Assembly: GCF_001412085.1 (NCBI RefSeq) | Contig: NZ_LKEV01000002.1 | Coordinates: 310,001 to 374,000 of the forward strand | Origin: Corynebacterium lowii | Lineage (GTDB): Bacteria; Actinomycetota; Actinomycetes; Mycobacteriales; Mycobacteriaceae | Direction: 5' to 3' | Length of the DNA: 64,000 bases | In this document: positions 37,012-46,097 of the stretch, piece after piece | Numbering within the stretch: position 1 is the stretch's first letter | How the letters are laid out: every line of letters begins with the position of its first letter | Position numbers and translations under genes: made by a program | The notes under the pieces: generated by a model | Seen by the model: only the letters and a program-made list of their open reading frames with translations | Told to the model about the DNA's origin: nothing | The model's database searches: none

Positions 37012-38355
37012 CTAGTAATTGAGGTTATGGCGCAATTCCCAAGGGGTGATCTGCTCTTGATAGTCATGCCACTCACGCCATTTGGACCTCAAGAAAAACT
37101 CATATACGCGCTCCCCTAGAATCTCCGCCATCAGCTCCGATTCCTCCAAGCGATGAAGGGCCTGGTCGAGGCTGGAAGGAAGATCAACGTACCCCATTGC
37201 GCGCCGCTCCCGGCGGGTGAGCTGAGAAATGTTGTCCTCTGCCGGTTCACCCAGCTCGTACCCTTCGCGTATGCCCTTCAAGCCCGCGCCCAGCAATACC
37301 GCATACGAGAGGTAGGGGTTGCACCCACTGTCCACGCTGCGCACCTCCACGCGGCGCGATTCCGCTTTAGTGAGGCGATACGTGGGAACTCGCACCATCG
37401 CAGAGCGATTGGATACCCCCCAGGTGGCTGCGGTGGGAGCCTCATCGCCAAAGATAATTCTCTTATAAGAATTAGCCCACTGATTCGTCACCGCAGTTAT
37501 TTCCGGAGCATGCTTTAGGATACCCGCGATGAACTGCTTGGCCGTCTCAGAAAGCGAATATTCAGCGTCGGGGTCATGGAACGCATTACTATCCCCCTCG
37601 AATAGGGAGATATGGCTGTGCATGGCCGAGCCAGCCCACTGCTGGAAGGGCTTAGGCATGAAGGTCGCCTGAGCGCCATTATGCAGGGCTACCTGCTTCA
37701 TCAAATAGCGGAAGGTCATAATGCTATCCGCCATCGGCAGAGCCTCGGCATGGCGCAAGTCAATCTCCTGCTGGCCGGGCGCCGTTTCATGGTGGGAAAA
37801 CTCCGTGGCGATCCCCACCGCCTCTAGGGCCTGCATGGCCTGACGGCGGAACTTCGGGGTGTCGTTATGCGTGGATTGATCGAAGTATCCGCCATTATCG
37901 GTGGGTTTTGGCTTGGGATCCTCCCCTTCCTTAGCCGAGTTCGTGTGGAGGTAAAACTCAATCTCCGGAGCAATCATGCACGTAAACCCCTCATCGGCGG
38001 CCTGTTGCATCTGCCGCCGCAGCACCTGACGAGGGTCGTTCCACGAGGGCTGTCCATCGGGCATAGAAATGTCACAGAACATTCGCGCCGTCTGCACCTC
38101 AGCGCCTTCATCGAAAGGCAAGATCTGGAAGGTGGAAGGGTCGGGAAGCGCAATGGTATCGGCTTCCGAGATCCGCGAGAATCCCTCAATCGCAGAGCCA
38201 TCAAACCCTACTCCCTCCTCAAAAGCGCTCTCTAGCTCAGAGGGGGACATCATGACGGACTTGAGGTATCCCAGAATATCCGTGAACCACAGGCGAATGA
38301 ACTTAATATCGCGCTCTTCCACGGTGCGCAGCACGAACTCTTGTTGACTGTTCAT
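37012..38355 (-). CDS. glnA2: Glutamine synthetase-like protein (GlnA2, GSI-alpha)
   Basis: 447 residues, shorter than GlnA, with no adenylylation tyrosine motif of the LYxLPPE kind. Seen: FDGSAIEGFSRI, the ATP-site segment FMPKPFQQWAGSAMHSHIS and NRSAMVRVPTYR. In other actinobacteria GlnA2 is a secondary enzyme of uncertain substrate (glutamine or polyamine/gamma-glutamyl compounds); I cannot choose here. It is the first gene of glnA2-glnE. Confidence 0.9.
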   Translation of the reverse strand: MNSQQEFVLRTVEERDIKFIRLWFTDILGYLKSVMMSPSELESAFEEGVGFDGSAIEGFSRISEADTIALPDPSTFQILPFDEGAEVQTARMFCDISMPDGQPSWNDPRQVLRRQMQQAADEGFTCMIAPEIEFYLHTNSAKEGEDPKPKPTDNGGYFDQSTHNDTPKFRRQAMQALEAVGIATEFSHHETAPGQQEIDLRHAEALPMADSIMTFRYLMKQVALHNGAQATFMPKPFQQWAGSAMHSHISLFEGDSNAFHDPDAEYSLSETAKQFIAGILKHAPEITAVTNQWANSYKRIIFGDEAPTAATWGVSNRSAMVRVPTYRLTKAESRRVEVRSVDSGCNPYLSYAVLLGAGLKGIREGYELGEPAEDNISQLTRRERRAMGYVDLPSSLDQALHRLEESELMAEILGERVYEFFLRSKWREWHDYQEQITPWELRHNLNY

Positions 38356-38544
38356 GCCACCACCTTAGCCACGAACACGGACCCCGGCCCCACATTCGTA
38401 CCAGCGGGGGTAAGGCGTCTATCGGATCGTCACTGCCTAGCAAGGTTAAGAGATCATATTTTCGAACAGTTGGGGGTAGAGACGCCACGGCCATGCCCTA
38501 AATTTTCCAAACAACAAGATCAGAACGATAGAAGGGGTATAGCC

Positions 38545-39057
38545 ATGAACGGCAAAACGCAGGGAAGGGAATATATTTTCGATAAAGATTGCACCCCCAC
38601 CCGCATCCATCTCCGACCTCCGTGGGTACGCCATCAGTTCTTCCTCTTACAGGTAGTAGCAGCTGCCCAAGGTGGTCAGGCCTTCTTGATCGACCAACGC
38701 GGTATCGCCCTACTTGGTTCGCCGCACCATGACCATGCGCGTACCCTTACGCTCTTCCATTGTCTCAACCAGCACCAACAGCACATTCTCTACTCCAATC
38801 CCCTCCCTTCCCGTCACCGCGCTTATCGCCCGAGTTTTATGCTCGGCTATGCGCACCACCTGGCCCAGGCCCTCCCACTCACGCAGACGTGTCCCCTCCC
38901 GCTACGCCCCCCGCACCCTCCGGGGTACCGCGACGGCATGATCGCCGCCAGCAACATGCTCGCCACGCCTCGGGCTACCCTGGTAGGCAAGCCATTGCCC
39001 TCAGAATCAAGCAGCGCAGATACGAAGGAGCATCATGAGCACCGATCAATTTCTTGA
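38545..39057 (+). CDS. Hypothetical protein overlapping the CYTH/CHAD gene
   Basis: 170 residues from ATG 38545, which follows AGAAGGGG by 8 nt. The first 75 residues look like folded protein (REYIFDKDCTPTRIHLRPPW, FFLLQVVAAAQGGQAFLIDQRGIALLG) with natural codon use; the remainder is rich in His, Pro and Leu. Its end overlaps the next gene by 23 bp in another frame. I do not recognise the family. It is more likely real than the alternative frames, but the C-terminal part is doubtful. Confidence 0.55.
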   Translation: MNGKTQGREYIFDKDCTPTRIHLRPPWVRHQFFLLQVVAAAQGGQAFLIDQRGIALLGSPHHDHARTLTLFHCLNQHQQHILYSNPLPSRHRAYRPSFMLGYAHHLAQALPLTQTCPLPLRPPHPPGYRDGMIAASNMLATPRATLVGKPLPSESSSADTKEHHEHRSIS

Positions 39058-40660
39058 GGTAGAAACCAAGTACTCCGTGGATAACGATGCCGCGATACCG
39101 AATCTCACCAGGATTCTTAATGTGCACTCTGCGGCGGCAGCTCAGGATTACGAGCTCTCCGCTATTTATTACGACACGCAGGATTTACGCCTTACCCGAG
39201 CGAAGATGACCTTGCGGCGGCGCACCGGGGGCAAAGATGACGGCTGGCACCTCAAACTCCCCGATACTGGCAGCGGGCGCATGGAGATTAGTGCACCTCT
39301 TGCCCCGGAAGATAAAACGACGGACGGCGCAACCGTACCGGAAGAGTTACTGAGCCAGGTGCGAGCCATCGTGCGCGGACACCGGCTCGTTCCCATCGCC
39401 CAGGTAGATAATTTTCGCTCAGAATCCACTCTGAAAGCAGAAGATGGCAGTGCCGTAGCGGACTTCTGTGATGATCGTGTTACCGCGTGGTCTCTCCTCC
39501 CCGGCGCTTCTCCCGAGCAACGCCAATGGCGGGAGTGGGAACTAGAGCTCACGGGCTCCCTCGCCAATACCAAGTTAGGAAGGCAGATACTCGAATCTGC
39601 CGATGAACAGCTCACCACCGTGGGCGCGGTAGATTCTCACTCCCCCTCTAAACTCCTCACCGCTTTAGGGGAAAGTTTTGAGCTCGCCCCCACTCCGCCC
39701 ACCCCTATTTCTTTCCGCAAGTACGATGATCGCGATGAAGCCTTTGCCGGGGTCTTGCATGCCATGATCGCCACCCGAGATTCTCTCGTAGAGCAGGATC
39801 CCGGTGCCCGGCGCGGGGATCACCGCTCGGTGCTCACTATGCTCAACGCAATCCGGGATCTCCGCAGCGTGCTCACTATGTTTATTGAGCTCTTTGACCA
39901 CGAACGGTGGGATAATCGCATTGCCACGGCTTCTTCCATCGAGGAAGAGCTCAAGCAATTGACCCTCGTTTTGCATCGGGCTTGCGATGCCGATGCCGTG
40001 GCCCAGCAAGTTCATCATCTCCTCGAAACCGATCCCACGGGATTAGTAGATCAACAGGCCCATCAGCGTCTCCAACACGATGTGGATTCACGCAAGCAGC
40101 GCGCCTATTACCGGGTGGTTGCCGCCCTGGAATCGGAGCGCTATCTTTCCATGCTCGATGCGCTTGATGAGTTCCTGGCCGATCCGCCGCTGCCAGGGCG
40201 CATGGAGCGGCGTAAAGCCACGGCCATCATCGTCAGAGCCGTGAAACGCGCTTACGTTGATTTCAAAACTCTGCGTAGTTCGGCCCTGGAAGTCTTTGAC
40301 GACCCCGAGGTCACCGAGGCCGAATATGAGGAACACCTTTCTCAAATGCACAAGGTGGCCGAGCGGCTCCGTACTGTCTCTCGCGTGGCCTTGGAGTTCA
40401 CACCCTATGACTCCGCACGACTCTCGCAGGAGTCCAAGAAACTGGTGGGTGTTCTCCTGGAGGCACAGTATTCAATATCCGTATGCGAGCTGATCCTTCG
40501 GCGCGCGCGTCAAGCTGCAAACCGCGGTGAAGATACCTTCTCCTACGGTCTCCTCTATCAAGCGGAAAGGGAGCGTTCCAGGAAAGTTCTGCGCGCCATA
40601 GATCAGCGCCATCGTTCCGTGAAGTCCAGCTACAAGCGCTTTAAACGATCCATCGCCTAG
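39035..40660 (+). CDS. CYTH-CHAD domain protein
   Basis: 541 residues. The N-terminal CYTH domain carries the ExExK metal/triphosphate motif EVETKY at residues 8-13, then paired charged strands (KMTLRRRTGG, HLKLPDTG, DNFRSESTL). From about residue 225 the CHAD domain follows, an all-helical part with conserved His/Arg (VHHLLETD, DVDSRKQRAYYR). The family is tied to polyphosphate or triphosphate binding. The gene overlaps the preceding hypothetical gene. Confidence 0.9.
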   Translation: MSTDQFLEVETKYSVDNDAAIPNLTRILNVHSAAAAQDYELSAIYYDTQDLRLTRAKMTLRRRTGGKDDGWHLKLPDTGSGRMEISAPLAPEDKTTDGATVPEELLSQVRAIVRGHRLVPIAQVDNFRSESTLKAEDGSAVADFCDDRVTAWSLLPGASPEQRQWREWELELTGSLANTKLGRQILESADEQLTTVGAVDSHSPSKLLTALGESFELAPTPPTPISFRKYDDRDEAFAGVLHAMIATRDSLVEQDPGARRGDHRSVLTMLNAIRDLRSVLTMFIELFDHERWDNRIATASSIEEELKQLTLVLHRACDADAVAQQVHHLLETDPTGLVDQQAHQRLQHDVDSRKQRAYYRVVAALESERYLSMLDALDEFLADPPLPGRMERRKATAIIVRAVKRAYVDFKTLRSSALEVFDDPEVTEAEYEEHLSQMHKVAERLRTVSRVALEFTPYDSARLSQESKKLVGVLLEAQYSISVCELILRRARQAANRGEDTFSYGLLYQAERERSRKVLRAIDQRHRSVKSSYKRFKRSIA

Positions 40661-40705
40661 GCGATATTTTCACGGACACCGCCACAGAAAAACCGAGGCA
40701 GCCGA

Positions 40706-40888
40706 CTAGTCCCAATCCTCATCCTGAACATCATAGGCGCTGTTGCGCTTAGCAGCGGTCTCCAAGGCCTGCTCGGCTTCTTCCTTAGTGGCGTAAGGGC
40801 CCATGCGATCTTCCCATGAGCCCTGAACCCCTTGGGTTACCTTCCCCGTGGTGGGATGATAAAACCACTGTGCCTCGGTATTCTCCAT
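40706..40888 (-). CDS. Small conserved protein (SPOR-like composition)
   Basis: 60 residues from ATG 40888: MENTEAQWFYHPTTGKVTQGVQG, then SWEDRMGPYATKEEAEQALETAAKRN. The GPYATKEEAEQAL segment resembles the strand-helix of SPOR-type repeats, and the family is common in corynebacteria as I recall. An upstream GGGATAAGGG may serve as ribosome binding site. Acidic C-terminus (DVQDEDWD). Function unknown. Confidence 0.75.
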   Translation of the reverse strand: MENTEAQWFYHPTTGKVTQGVQGSWEDRMGPYATKEEAEQALETAAKRNSAYDVQDEDWD

Positions 40889-40934
40889 AGCCCTTATCCC
40901 TGCCTTCTTCTCATCGGTTTCCACCGCTTGGTGT

Positions 40935-40982
40935 GCATCCGCGCGCGTCCGCATGTATCCGTACACGTATCCACGCGTATCC
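40935..40982. repeat. Five short (G)YATCC-type units at 10-12 bp spacing
   Basis: GCATCC, GCGTCC, GTATCC, GTATCC and GTATCC end at 40940, 40950, 40960, 40972 and 40982. They lie in the 118-bp gap between two divergent genes and could form a phased operator upstream of the GHMP gene. Confidence 0.55.
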
Positions 40983-41006
40983 ACCGCGAGATTACCGCAA
41001 CATAGA

Positions 41007-42329
41007 ATGTCCCTGTTCACCACTTCCGCATCGTCAGGAGTTATTGCGATCGTGCCGCAACCCACCGCTTCTTCCGTCGCAGACCGCGCCCGCGCTATGC
41101 ACCAGGCTTTTTTTGGGGTTCTCCCTTCCCACATTGCTCAGGCTCCGGGCACATGGTGTGTTCTAGGAGAACAGACCGATGATTTCGGTGGAATCGTGGT
41201 GCTTTCCCGTTTAGATATTGCCACTGCGGTTGTCTTAAGCCCCCGCGATCCGGGCGACACCCACCAAGGCACCCCGGGCACCCCAGACACCCCGGCTATT
41301 CACCTGCGCGGTTCCTTCCCCGGCATAGAGCTTCCCGAGCTCAGCTCCGATATTCACGGCGCGCGCTCCGCGCAATCCTTCAAGGACCCCCAAGAGAGTG
41401 AGTCCTCCACACCCCAGTACCTCATACGCCGCGCCGCTCTCCTTATATCAACGCTCATTCAACGCCAGATGCTCAGCCGAGATACCCCCGGTTTTAATAT
41501 CACCGTGTGCTCGGACATCCCCCTCGAATCCGGGCTCGGCGCCCTTCATTCCTTCGATGCCGCTCTCGGGCTCGCCCTTTACCCAGAAGCACACTCACTA
41601 GACGATCCTCCGGCGCGGGCACGCCTGGCGGCCGTGTGCTCTCACGTCGCCTCTGCCTTCCCCGATTCTTCTCCTCTGCGCGCCCGGCATACTGCTGCGC
41701 TGCGTTCTACCTCGGGTTCCATCTGCGTGGTGGACTACGCAGATGGCTCGGTCACCACCACCCCGGCGCTCTTGGAGGCCGATACCGTGGCCTTCGCGGT
41801 GGGCAACACTGACCTTCCTCGCACCCATAGCGACGAGCCGACCGTCACCATGAGAGCAAACCTCATCAACCAAGCGTCTCATGCCTTCGGCGCGGAACAC
41901 CTGCGCTCGCTCCCCCACGCCACTCCCAGGGTTCTTGATTGGTTGAAGGCCGTTCACGATGTCCACGGCCCCCAGGGCTACCCCACGGTGGAGGAGGCTG
42001 CCACATGGCTGGCCTTCTGGGAAGAGGAAACACAGCGTTCCCGCACGCTGGTGTCCTTGTTGCGGGGGCGACGTCGCTCGGAGGTGGCGAGCCTGCTGCA
42101 AGAATCCGCAACGGCCCTGAGTACCACGTACTCTCCGCACACAGATGAGCTCGTCGCGCTGTGCCGTAGCCACGGTGCCTATAGTGCGCGGCCTGCCTGC
42201 GTGACTTCTTCCGGGTGGGTCACCGCCCTGGTTCCCGCTGCCAAGGCCACCGCGTTCCAGGAAGCACTAGAAGAAGCAGAGTATTCCGTGATCGCGCTGC
42301 TCCCTGGGGAGGTGGCCCAGGCCCAATAA
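41007..42329 (+). CDS. GHMP-family protein related to galactokinase, with altered catalytic residues
   Basis: 440 residues. The layout is that of galactokinase: APGTWCVLGEQTDDFGG (46-62) corresponds to APGRVNLIGEHTDYNGG, SDIPLESGLGALHSF (about 169-183) to the Gly/Ser-rich phosphate loop, and a C-terminal ACVTSSGWVTALVP strand is kept. Yet the Arg of APGR is Thr, the His of GEHTD is Gln, and the catalytic Asp of the usual GIMDQ segment seems to be His (RARHTAAL, about 228). It is unlikely to phosphorylate galactose. No other gal genes are near. The start is uncertain: ATG 41007 has no ribosome binding site and may be leaderless. Confidence 0.75.
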   Translation: MSLFTTSASSGVIAIVPQPTASSVADRARAMHQAFFGVLPSHIAQAPGTWCVLGEQTDDFGGIVVLSRLDIATAVVLSPRDPGDTHQGTPGTPDTPAIHLRGSFPGIELPELSSDIHGARSAQSFKDPQESESSTPQYLIRRAALLISTLIQRQMLSRDTPGFNITVCSDIPLESGLGALHSFDAALGLALYPEAHSLDDPPARARLAAVCSHVASAFPDSSPLRARHTAALRSTSGSICVVDYADGSVTTTPALLEADTVAFAVGNTDLPRTHSDEPTVTMRANLINQASHAFGAEHLRSLPHATPRVLDWLKAVHDVHGPQGYPTVEEAATWLAFWEEETQRSRTLVSLLRGRRRSEVASLLQESATALSTTYSPHTDELVALCRSHGAYSARPACVTSSGWVTALVPAAKATAFQEALEEAEYSVIALLPGEVAQAQ

Positions 42330-42334
42330 AAGAG

Positions 42335-42755
42335 GCGAATGAGTCGATCTATGAGCCGGATTCTGTTCCGCCCACCATCGGTGGGCGGCGGTGAACATCC
42401 ATCTGGGTCGATCATCGCTGATCGCCTCAAGCAGCTACCTGCGAACTCGGGCGGGCAGCCCTCAAACATTCGCTCCCGGCGCACACAGGGGTGCGCCTCG
42501 TTGCCTTGCTCCCGGTGGGGTTTACCTGGCCGGGATAGTCACCTACCCCGCCGGTGCGCTCTTACCGCACCCTTTCACCCTCACTCGCGCTCACGGCGCG
42601 GGCGGTCTACTTTCTGTTGCACTTTCCCGCGGGTCGCCCCGGGTTGCCGTTAGCAACCACCGTGCCCTGTGGAGTCCGGACTTTCCTCGGTGTTCCGCCT
42701 GGCCACATACGTGGTTGGTTCGGAGTGCCGCGTTCACCCGATCGGCTCATTCGCG
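42335..42755 (-). ncRNA. rnpB: RNase P RNA, type A
   Basis: Catalytic RNA that removes 5' leaders from tRNA precursors. On the minus strand the universal GAGGAAAGTCCGGACTCC core is present near the 5' end (about 42670-42690). The 5' GCGAATGAGCCGATC and 3' GATCGACTCATTCGC ends pair to form P1, fixing the boundaries to within a few bases. The length of about 420 nt suits a high-GC actinobacterium. It sits between the GHMP gene and the RNase H gene, its usual place in corynebacteria. Confidence 0.93.
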
Positions 42756-42762
42756 GCTTTTA

Positions 42763-42792
42763 AGATTACCCCCGGCCCCGGCGCGAGTACAA
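42763..42792 (-). promoter_or_regulatory. Promoter of rnpB
   Basis: On the minus strand TTGTAC (42787-42792), an 18-bp GC-rich spacer and TAATCT (42763-42768) lie just upstream of the RNA 5' end, with a start expected near 42756. Confidence 0.75.
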
Positions 42793-42830
42793 CGCCGACG
42801 CCGCGCAGAGCACAGCACACAGGCAACCTA

Positions 42831-43958
42831 CTACTGCCCGATGTTGATTCCTCGCACCACGCCGCGCTCCCCCATGAACTCCACCACGGAGACCGAGGCA
42901 ATATCCAGGAAAATCCCCCGGAAACATTCGGGGCCACCGCCGAGGGCCTGGCGCAGGAGGGACTTAATGGGGTTCACGTGGCTGACCAGCACCAGCGTGG
43001 CACCCTCGTGGTCTTTCACCAACCGCTCGCGCAGGGCACTCACCCGACGGTGAAGTTCGTCCAACGATTCCCCTCCCGGAGGGGCCACGGCGGTATCTTC
43101 CAACCACGCGGCGTGCTCTGCGGGGTAGGCGTCCCGCACCTGGGAGAACTCTTTGCCGTCCCAATCGCCAAAGTTCAGCTCGATAAGATCGGCCTCTACT
43201 TTCACGGCCGCGCCGATGGATTGCGCCACCGCTTGTGCCGTGTGGCGGGCGCGCCGCAGCGGGGAGGACAGCACAACAGCCTCCCTCGAGGAAACCAATC
43301 CCTGAACCAACTGCGCCGCGCGCTCCGCTTGAGCGGTTCCGATAGAGGTCAAGTCCGGATCGCTATGCCCGGAGTAGCAGCCGCGCACCGTGTGCTCGGT
43401 CTGGCCGTGACGCACCAGAATGAGCCGAGTAACCGGCGCTCCCTCGGGATTGAGCACCCGAGTGGGGCTAAACGAGGCCTCGCCGACGGTCTCCGCAGCA
43501 GCGACCTCAGCAGAGCCAGAAGTATCTTTCACCAACCCCGGCTTGGCCCCGGCCGCCGCGGCGTCCATCGCCACGTTGGAGAGTTCATCGGCCTTCTTGT
43601 TCTTCTCGCGCGGCACCCACTGGAAGGTCACGGAGTCAAAGGAGGCCATGATGTCCCTGGCGCGCAGGGCGAGTTTCTGCATGTCCGGGTGCTTGATCTT
43701 CCAGCGCCCGGTCATCTGTTCCACCACGAGTTTGGAGTCCATGTACACGGCCACCTCGGTGGCCCCGTAATCACGCGCAGCCTCTAGCCCGGTAATGAGC
43801 CCGTAGTACTCGGCCACGTTATTGGTAGCAGAGGTGCCCACCACATAAGCCTGCTCGCGCAGGATGGTGGTGCGGGTGGCGTCGTAAAGCACACTGCCGG
43901 AGCCCGCGATGCCGGGGTTGCCGCGCGAGCCGCCGTCGGCCTCGATGCAGACCTTCAT
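42831..43958 (-). CDS. Fused RNase HI-like / histidine phosphatase protein
   Basis: 375 residues with two domains, like mycobacterial Rv2228c. The N-terminal RNase H domain (1-135) has the acidic set in EADGGSRGNPG, NNVAEYYGL, VYMDSKLVVEQ and KKADELSN; it cuts RNA in RNA-DNA hybrids. The linker runs to about 170. The C-terminal histidine phosphatase domain starts LILVRHGQTEHT and has a second His in VLVSHVNPI; the family relative has alpha-ribazole or acid phosphatase activity. The ATG overlaps the preceding zinc-ribbon gene's stop by 1 bp. Confidence 0.92.
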   Translation of the reverse strand: MKVCIEADGGSRGNPGIAGSGSVLYDATRTTILREQAYVVGTSATNNVAEYYGLITGLEAARDYGATEVAVYMDSKLVVEQMTGRWKIKHPDMQKLALRARDIMASFDSVTFQWVPREKNKKADELSNVAMDAAAAGAKPGLVKDTSGSAEVAAAETVGEASFSPTRVLNPEGAPVTRLILVRHGQTEHTVRGCYSGHSDPDLTSIGTAQAERAAQLVQGLVSSREAVVLSSPLRRARHTAQAVAQSIGAAVKVEADLIELNFGDWDGKEFSQVRDAYPAEHAAWLEDTAVAPPGGESLDELHRRVSALRERLVKDHEGATLVLVSHVNPIKSLLRQALGGGPECFRGIFLDIASVSVVEFMGERGVVRGINIGQ

Positions 43959-44671
43959 TAGGACCCCTGCCGCACCAGGTAGGAGCCGCAGTTGGGGCAC
44001 TGGGGCAGATCATCGGCAGGGGCGAGATTAATGGCGGAACGGTCGGCGGCGGGCAGCACGATGAAACAGCCGCCACAGGAACGCCCGTTGAAGGCGGCCG
44101 CGCCCACGCCGTTTTCCTCGCGCTGGCGCTGGTATTCGGCCACGATCTCCGCGCCCAGTTCTTCTTCGAGGGCGCTTATGCGCGCCTGAGTATCGCCTGT
44201 CTCCTCCCCGGACGCAGCAACAGCTTGCTCGGCTACCTCGATCTGCTTGTTGAGGTTGGCGAGTTTCTCCGCGTGCACGTCACTATTGGCGCGCAGGGCG
44301 TGAATCTCATTATGGGCCTCTTGGAGTTCGCTCATCAGGTCCGCGATGCGGGACTTCGCGGAATAGAGATCGTGTTCGAGGTCGCGGCGTCGCTCGCGGT
44401 CCTCGGTGGCCCCGAGTTCGCGCTTGTCCTCGCGCTCGCGCTTGCGCAGTTTGCGCTCGTCCTCCTGGATACGCAGGATTTCCACCTCCATGTCATCCAC
44501 CGCCATACGGGCGCTGGCGGCGGCGCTGTGCAGGCGCTTGCGCTCGGCAAGCAGGCGCTCCAACTCTTCCGCCTCGGGGCCACGGGCGGGACGCGAGCCG
44601 GCCACCTCCGCGGAGCGTTGCAGGGTGGATAGTTCCAGCAGGGCGCGTTGTGCGGAGTTACTGAGCTTCAT
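43958..44671 (-). CDS. Coiled-coil zinc-ribbon protein (DUF164/CdsZ-like)
   Basis: 237 residues. About residues 30-175 form a long coiled coil rich in Glu, Arg and Leu, and the C-terminus is a four-Cys zinc ribbon (SCGGCFIVL and CPNCGSYL). Such proteins occur beside nif3-type and rnh genes throughout actinobacteria. They are thought to act as RNA- or DNA-binding adaptors, but the function is open. It sits 11 bp after the Nif3 gene and 1 bp into the RNase H gene, so the three form one operon. Confidence 0.88.
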   Translation of the reverse strand: MKLSNSAQRALLELSTLQRSAEVAGSRPARGPEAEELERLLAERKRLHSAAASARMAVDDMEVEILRIQEDERKLRKREREDKRELGATEDRERRRDLEHDLYSAKSRIADLMSELQEAHNEIHALRANSDVHAEKLANLNKQIEVAEQAVAASGEETGDTQARISALEEELGAEIVAEYQRQREENGVGAAAFNGRSCGGCFIVLPAADRSAINLAPADDLPQCPNCGSYLVRQGS

Positions 44672-44682
44672 GTCTTTCCTTT

Positions 44683-45507
44683 TTACCCGCGCGGGTGGGC
44701 GGAGATGGTCCAGGGGTCGGTGCGAATGTCAATGACCTCGGTATCCAGCCCCGTTTGCTTGGCGACGATCTCCGCGGCCTGGGACGTCCACGGAAACTCA
44801 CTGGCCCAGTGGGCGGTGTCGATCACGGCGGGCCCGCCCGCGCGCAGGTACTCGTCCACGGGGTGATGGCGCAGGTCAGAGGTGACATAGACATCCACAC
44901 CGAGGTCGCGCACGGCGTCGAGAAAGCTATCACCGGAACCGGAGGAAACCGCCACGGTGCGCACCATCTGCTCCGGGTCGCCGGTGGCGCGCACGCCCCA
45001 CGCGGTTTCAGGGAGGGCGTCAGCCACCTGCTGCACGAAGTCGCCCAGGCGCATGGGGGCGGGCAACTCTCCCACCCGGCCCAGGCCGGTGGCCTCATTG
45101 AGGGGCTGGAAGGTGGGGTCGGTGGGCTTGATGGGGCGGCCTGGGGTAATGCCCACCAGTTGCGCCAGGCGATCGTTCACGCCAGGGCGGGCGGAATCAG
45201 CGTTGGTATGCGCGGCTATGAGTGCCACGCCGCCGGTGATGAGCGTATGCAGCACCTTGCCTTTGGGGGTGTCGGCGGCCACGCTGTGCACCCCGCGCAA
45301 CAGCAGCGGGTGGTGCACCGCGAGCATCTGCGCGCCGATCTCCACCGCGCGCTGCGCCACCGCCAGGGTGCAATCCAGAGCAAAGGCCACCTTGGTCACC
45401 GGGGCCTGCGGATCACCGCAAATGAGGCCCACCTGATCCCAACTCTCCGCGAGTTCCGGCGGATAAGCCTCCTCTATAACCTCGCGCACGCGCGCTACGG
45501 TATTCAC
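44683..45507 (-). CDS. Nif3-like dinuclear metal protein (NIF3/DUF34)
   Basis: 274 residues from GTG 45507, preceded by AAAGGGG at 7 nt. Metal ligands are visible in VHHPLLLRG (His-His, about residue 66), AHTNADSA (His, about 98) and the C-terminal DTAHWASE. The family is universal, often linked to GTP cyclohydrolase I-like folding and metal insertion, but its reaction is unsettled. It is the first gene of an operon with the zinc-ribbon and RNase H genes. Confidence 0.88.
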   Translation of the reverse strand: MNTVARVREVIEEAYPPELAESWDQVGLICGDPQAPVTKVAFALDCTLAVAQRAVEIGAQMLAVHHPLLLRGVHSVAADTPKGKVLHTLITGGVALIAAHTNADSARPGVNDRLAQLVGITPGRPIKPTDPTFQPLNEATGLGRVGELPAPMRLGDFVQQVADALPETAWGVRATGDPEQMVRTVAVSSGSGDSFLDAVRDLGVDVYVTSDLRHHPVDEYLRAGGPAVIDTAHWASEFPWTSQAAEIVAKQTGLDTEVIDIRTDPWTISAHPRG

Positions 45508-45607
45508 TGCTGTGCCCCTTTCTTTTCTGCTGCAATCCCCCATAGTTTAGGTAATTTCTGCCAAACTAGAGAACAGCCTTTTCCCCTACCGCGATTGGGA
45601 GTTTTTT

Positions 45608-46087
45608 ATGGCCCAGCACCTGCACATTGATTGCGTATGCACCGGCAATATCTGCCGCTCGCCGATGGCCGAGGCACTACTGCGCGACGCCGCCCTCGAC
45701 GCCGGATTGGCCGACCGCCTCACGATTACCTCCTGCGGGCTCGGAGGCTGGCATGAGGGCAACCCCGCCGACCCGCGCACCCTGGCCGAACTTTCCGCCC
45801 ACGGGCACGACGGCTCGAACTTGCGCGCCAGTATCTTTGGCCCCGCCGACGCCCAGGCCGATCTCCTGCTTGCCCTGGATACCGGACACCGCTCCCGGCT
45901 CATCGTGGAACACGGCGTGCCCGCCGAGCGCGTGCGCCTGCTGCGCAGCTTCGACCCCGACTCCCCGCCCAAGTCCTCCGTGGCCGACCCCTACTACGGC
46001 GGCCAAGAGGGGTTCCGCACCTGCTACTCGCAGATCAGTGCGGCACTCGACGGCATCCTTGATTGGGCGCGCGCCCGCCTGGACTAG
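45608..46087 (+). CDS. ptpA: Low-molecular-weight protein-tyrosine phosphatase
   Basis: 159 residues. The phosphatase loop reads CTGNICRS (residues 11-18), with the catalytic Cys and Arg, and the general acid Asp is in VADPYYGG (about 126). The start ATG 45608 has no strong Shine-Dalgarno sequence. It is a cytoplasmic phosphatase; the M. tuberculosis relative PtpA is secreted and acts on host proteins, which I do not infer here. It is followed closely by the SURF1 gene. Confidence 0.92.
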   Translation: MAQHLHIDCVCTGNICRSPMAEALLRDAALDAGLADRLTITSCGLGGWHEGNPADPRTLAELSAHGHDGSNLRASIFGPADAQADLLLALDTGHRSRLIVEHGVPAERVRLLRSFDPDSPPKSSVADPYYGGQEGFRTCYSQISAALDGILDWARARLD

Positions 46088-46097
46088 GCTCGATAGG

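Noticed and set aside
42391-43053. Plus-strand open frames across 42.3-43.1 kb
   Set aside because: They cover rnpB and the RNase H gene on the opposite strand; the translation is Arg/Ser/Pro-rich noise.
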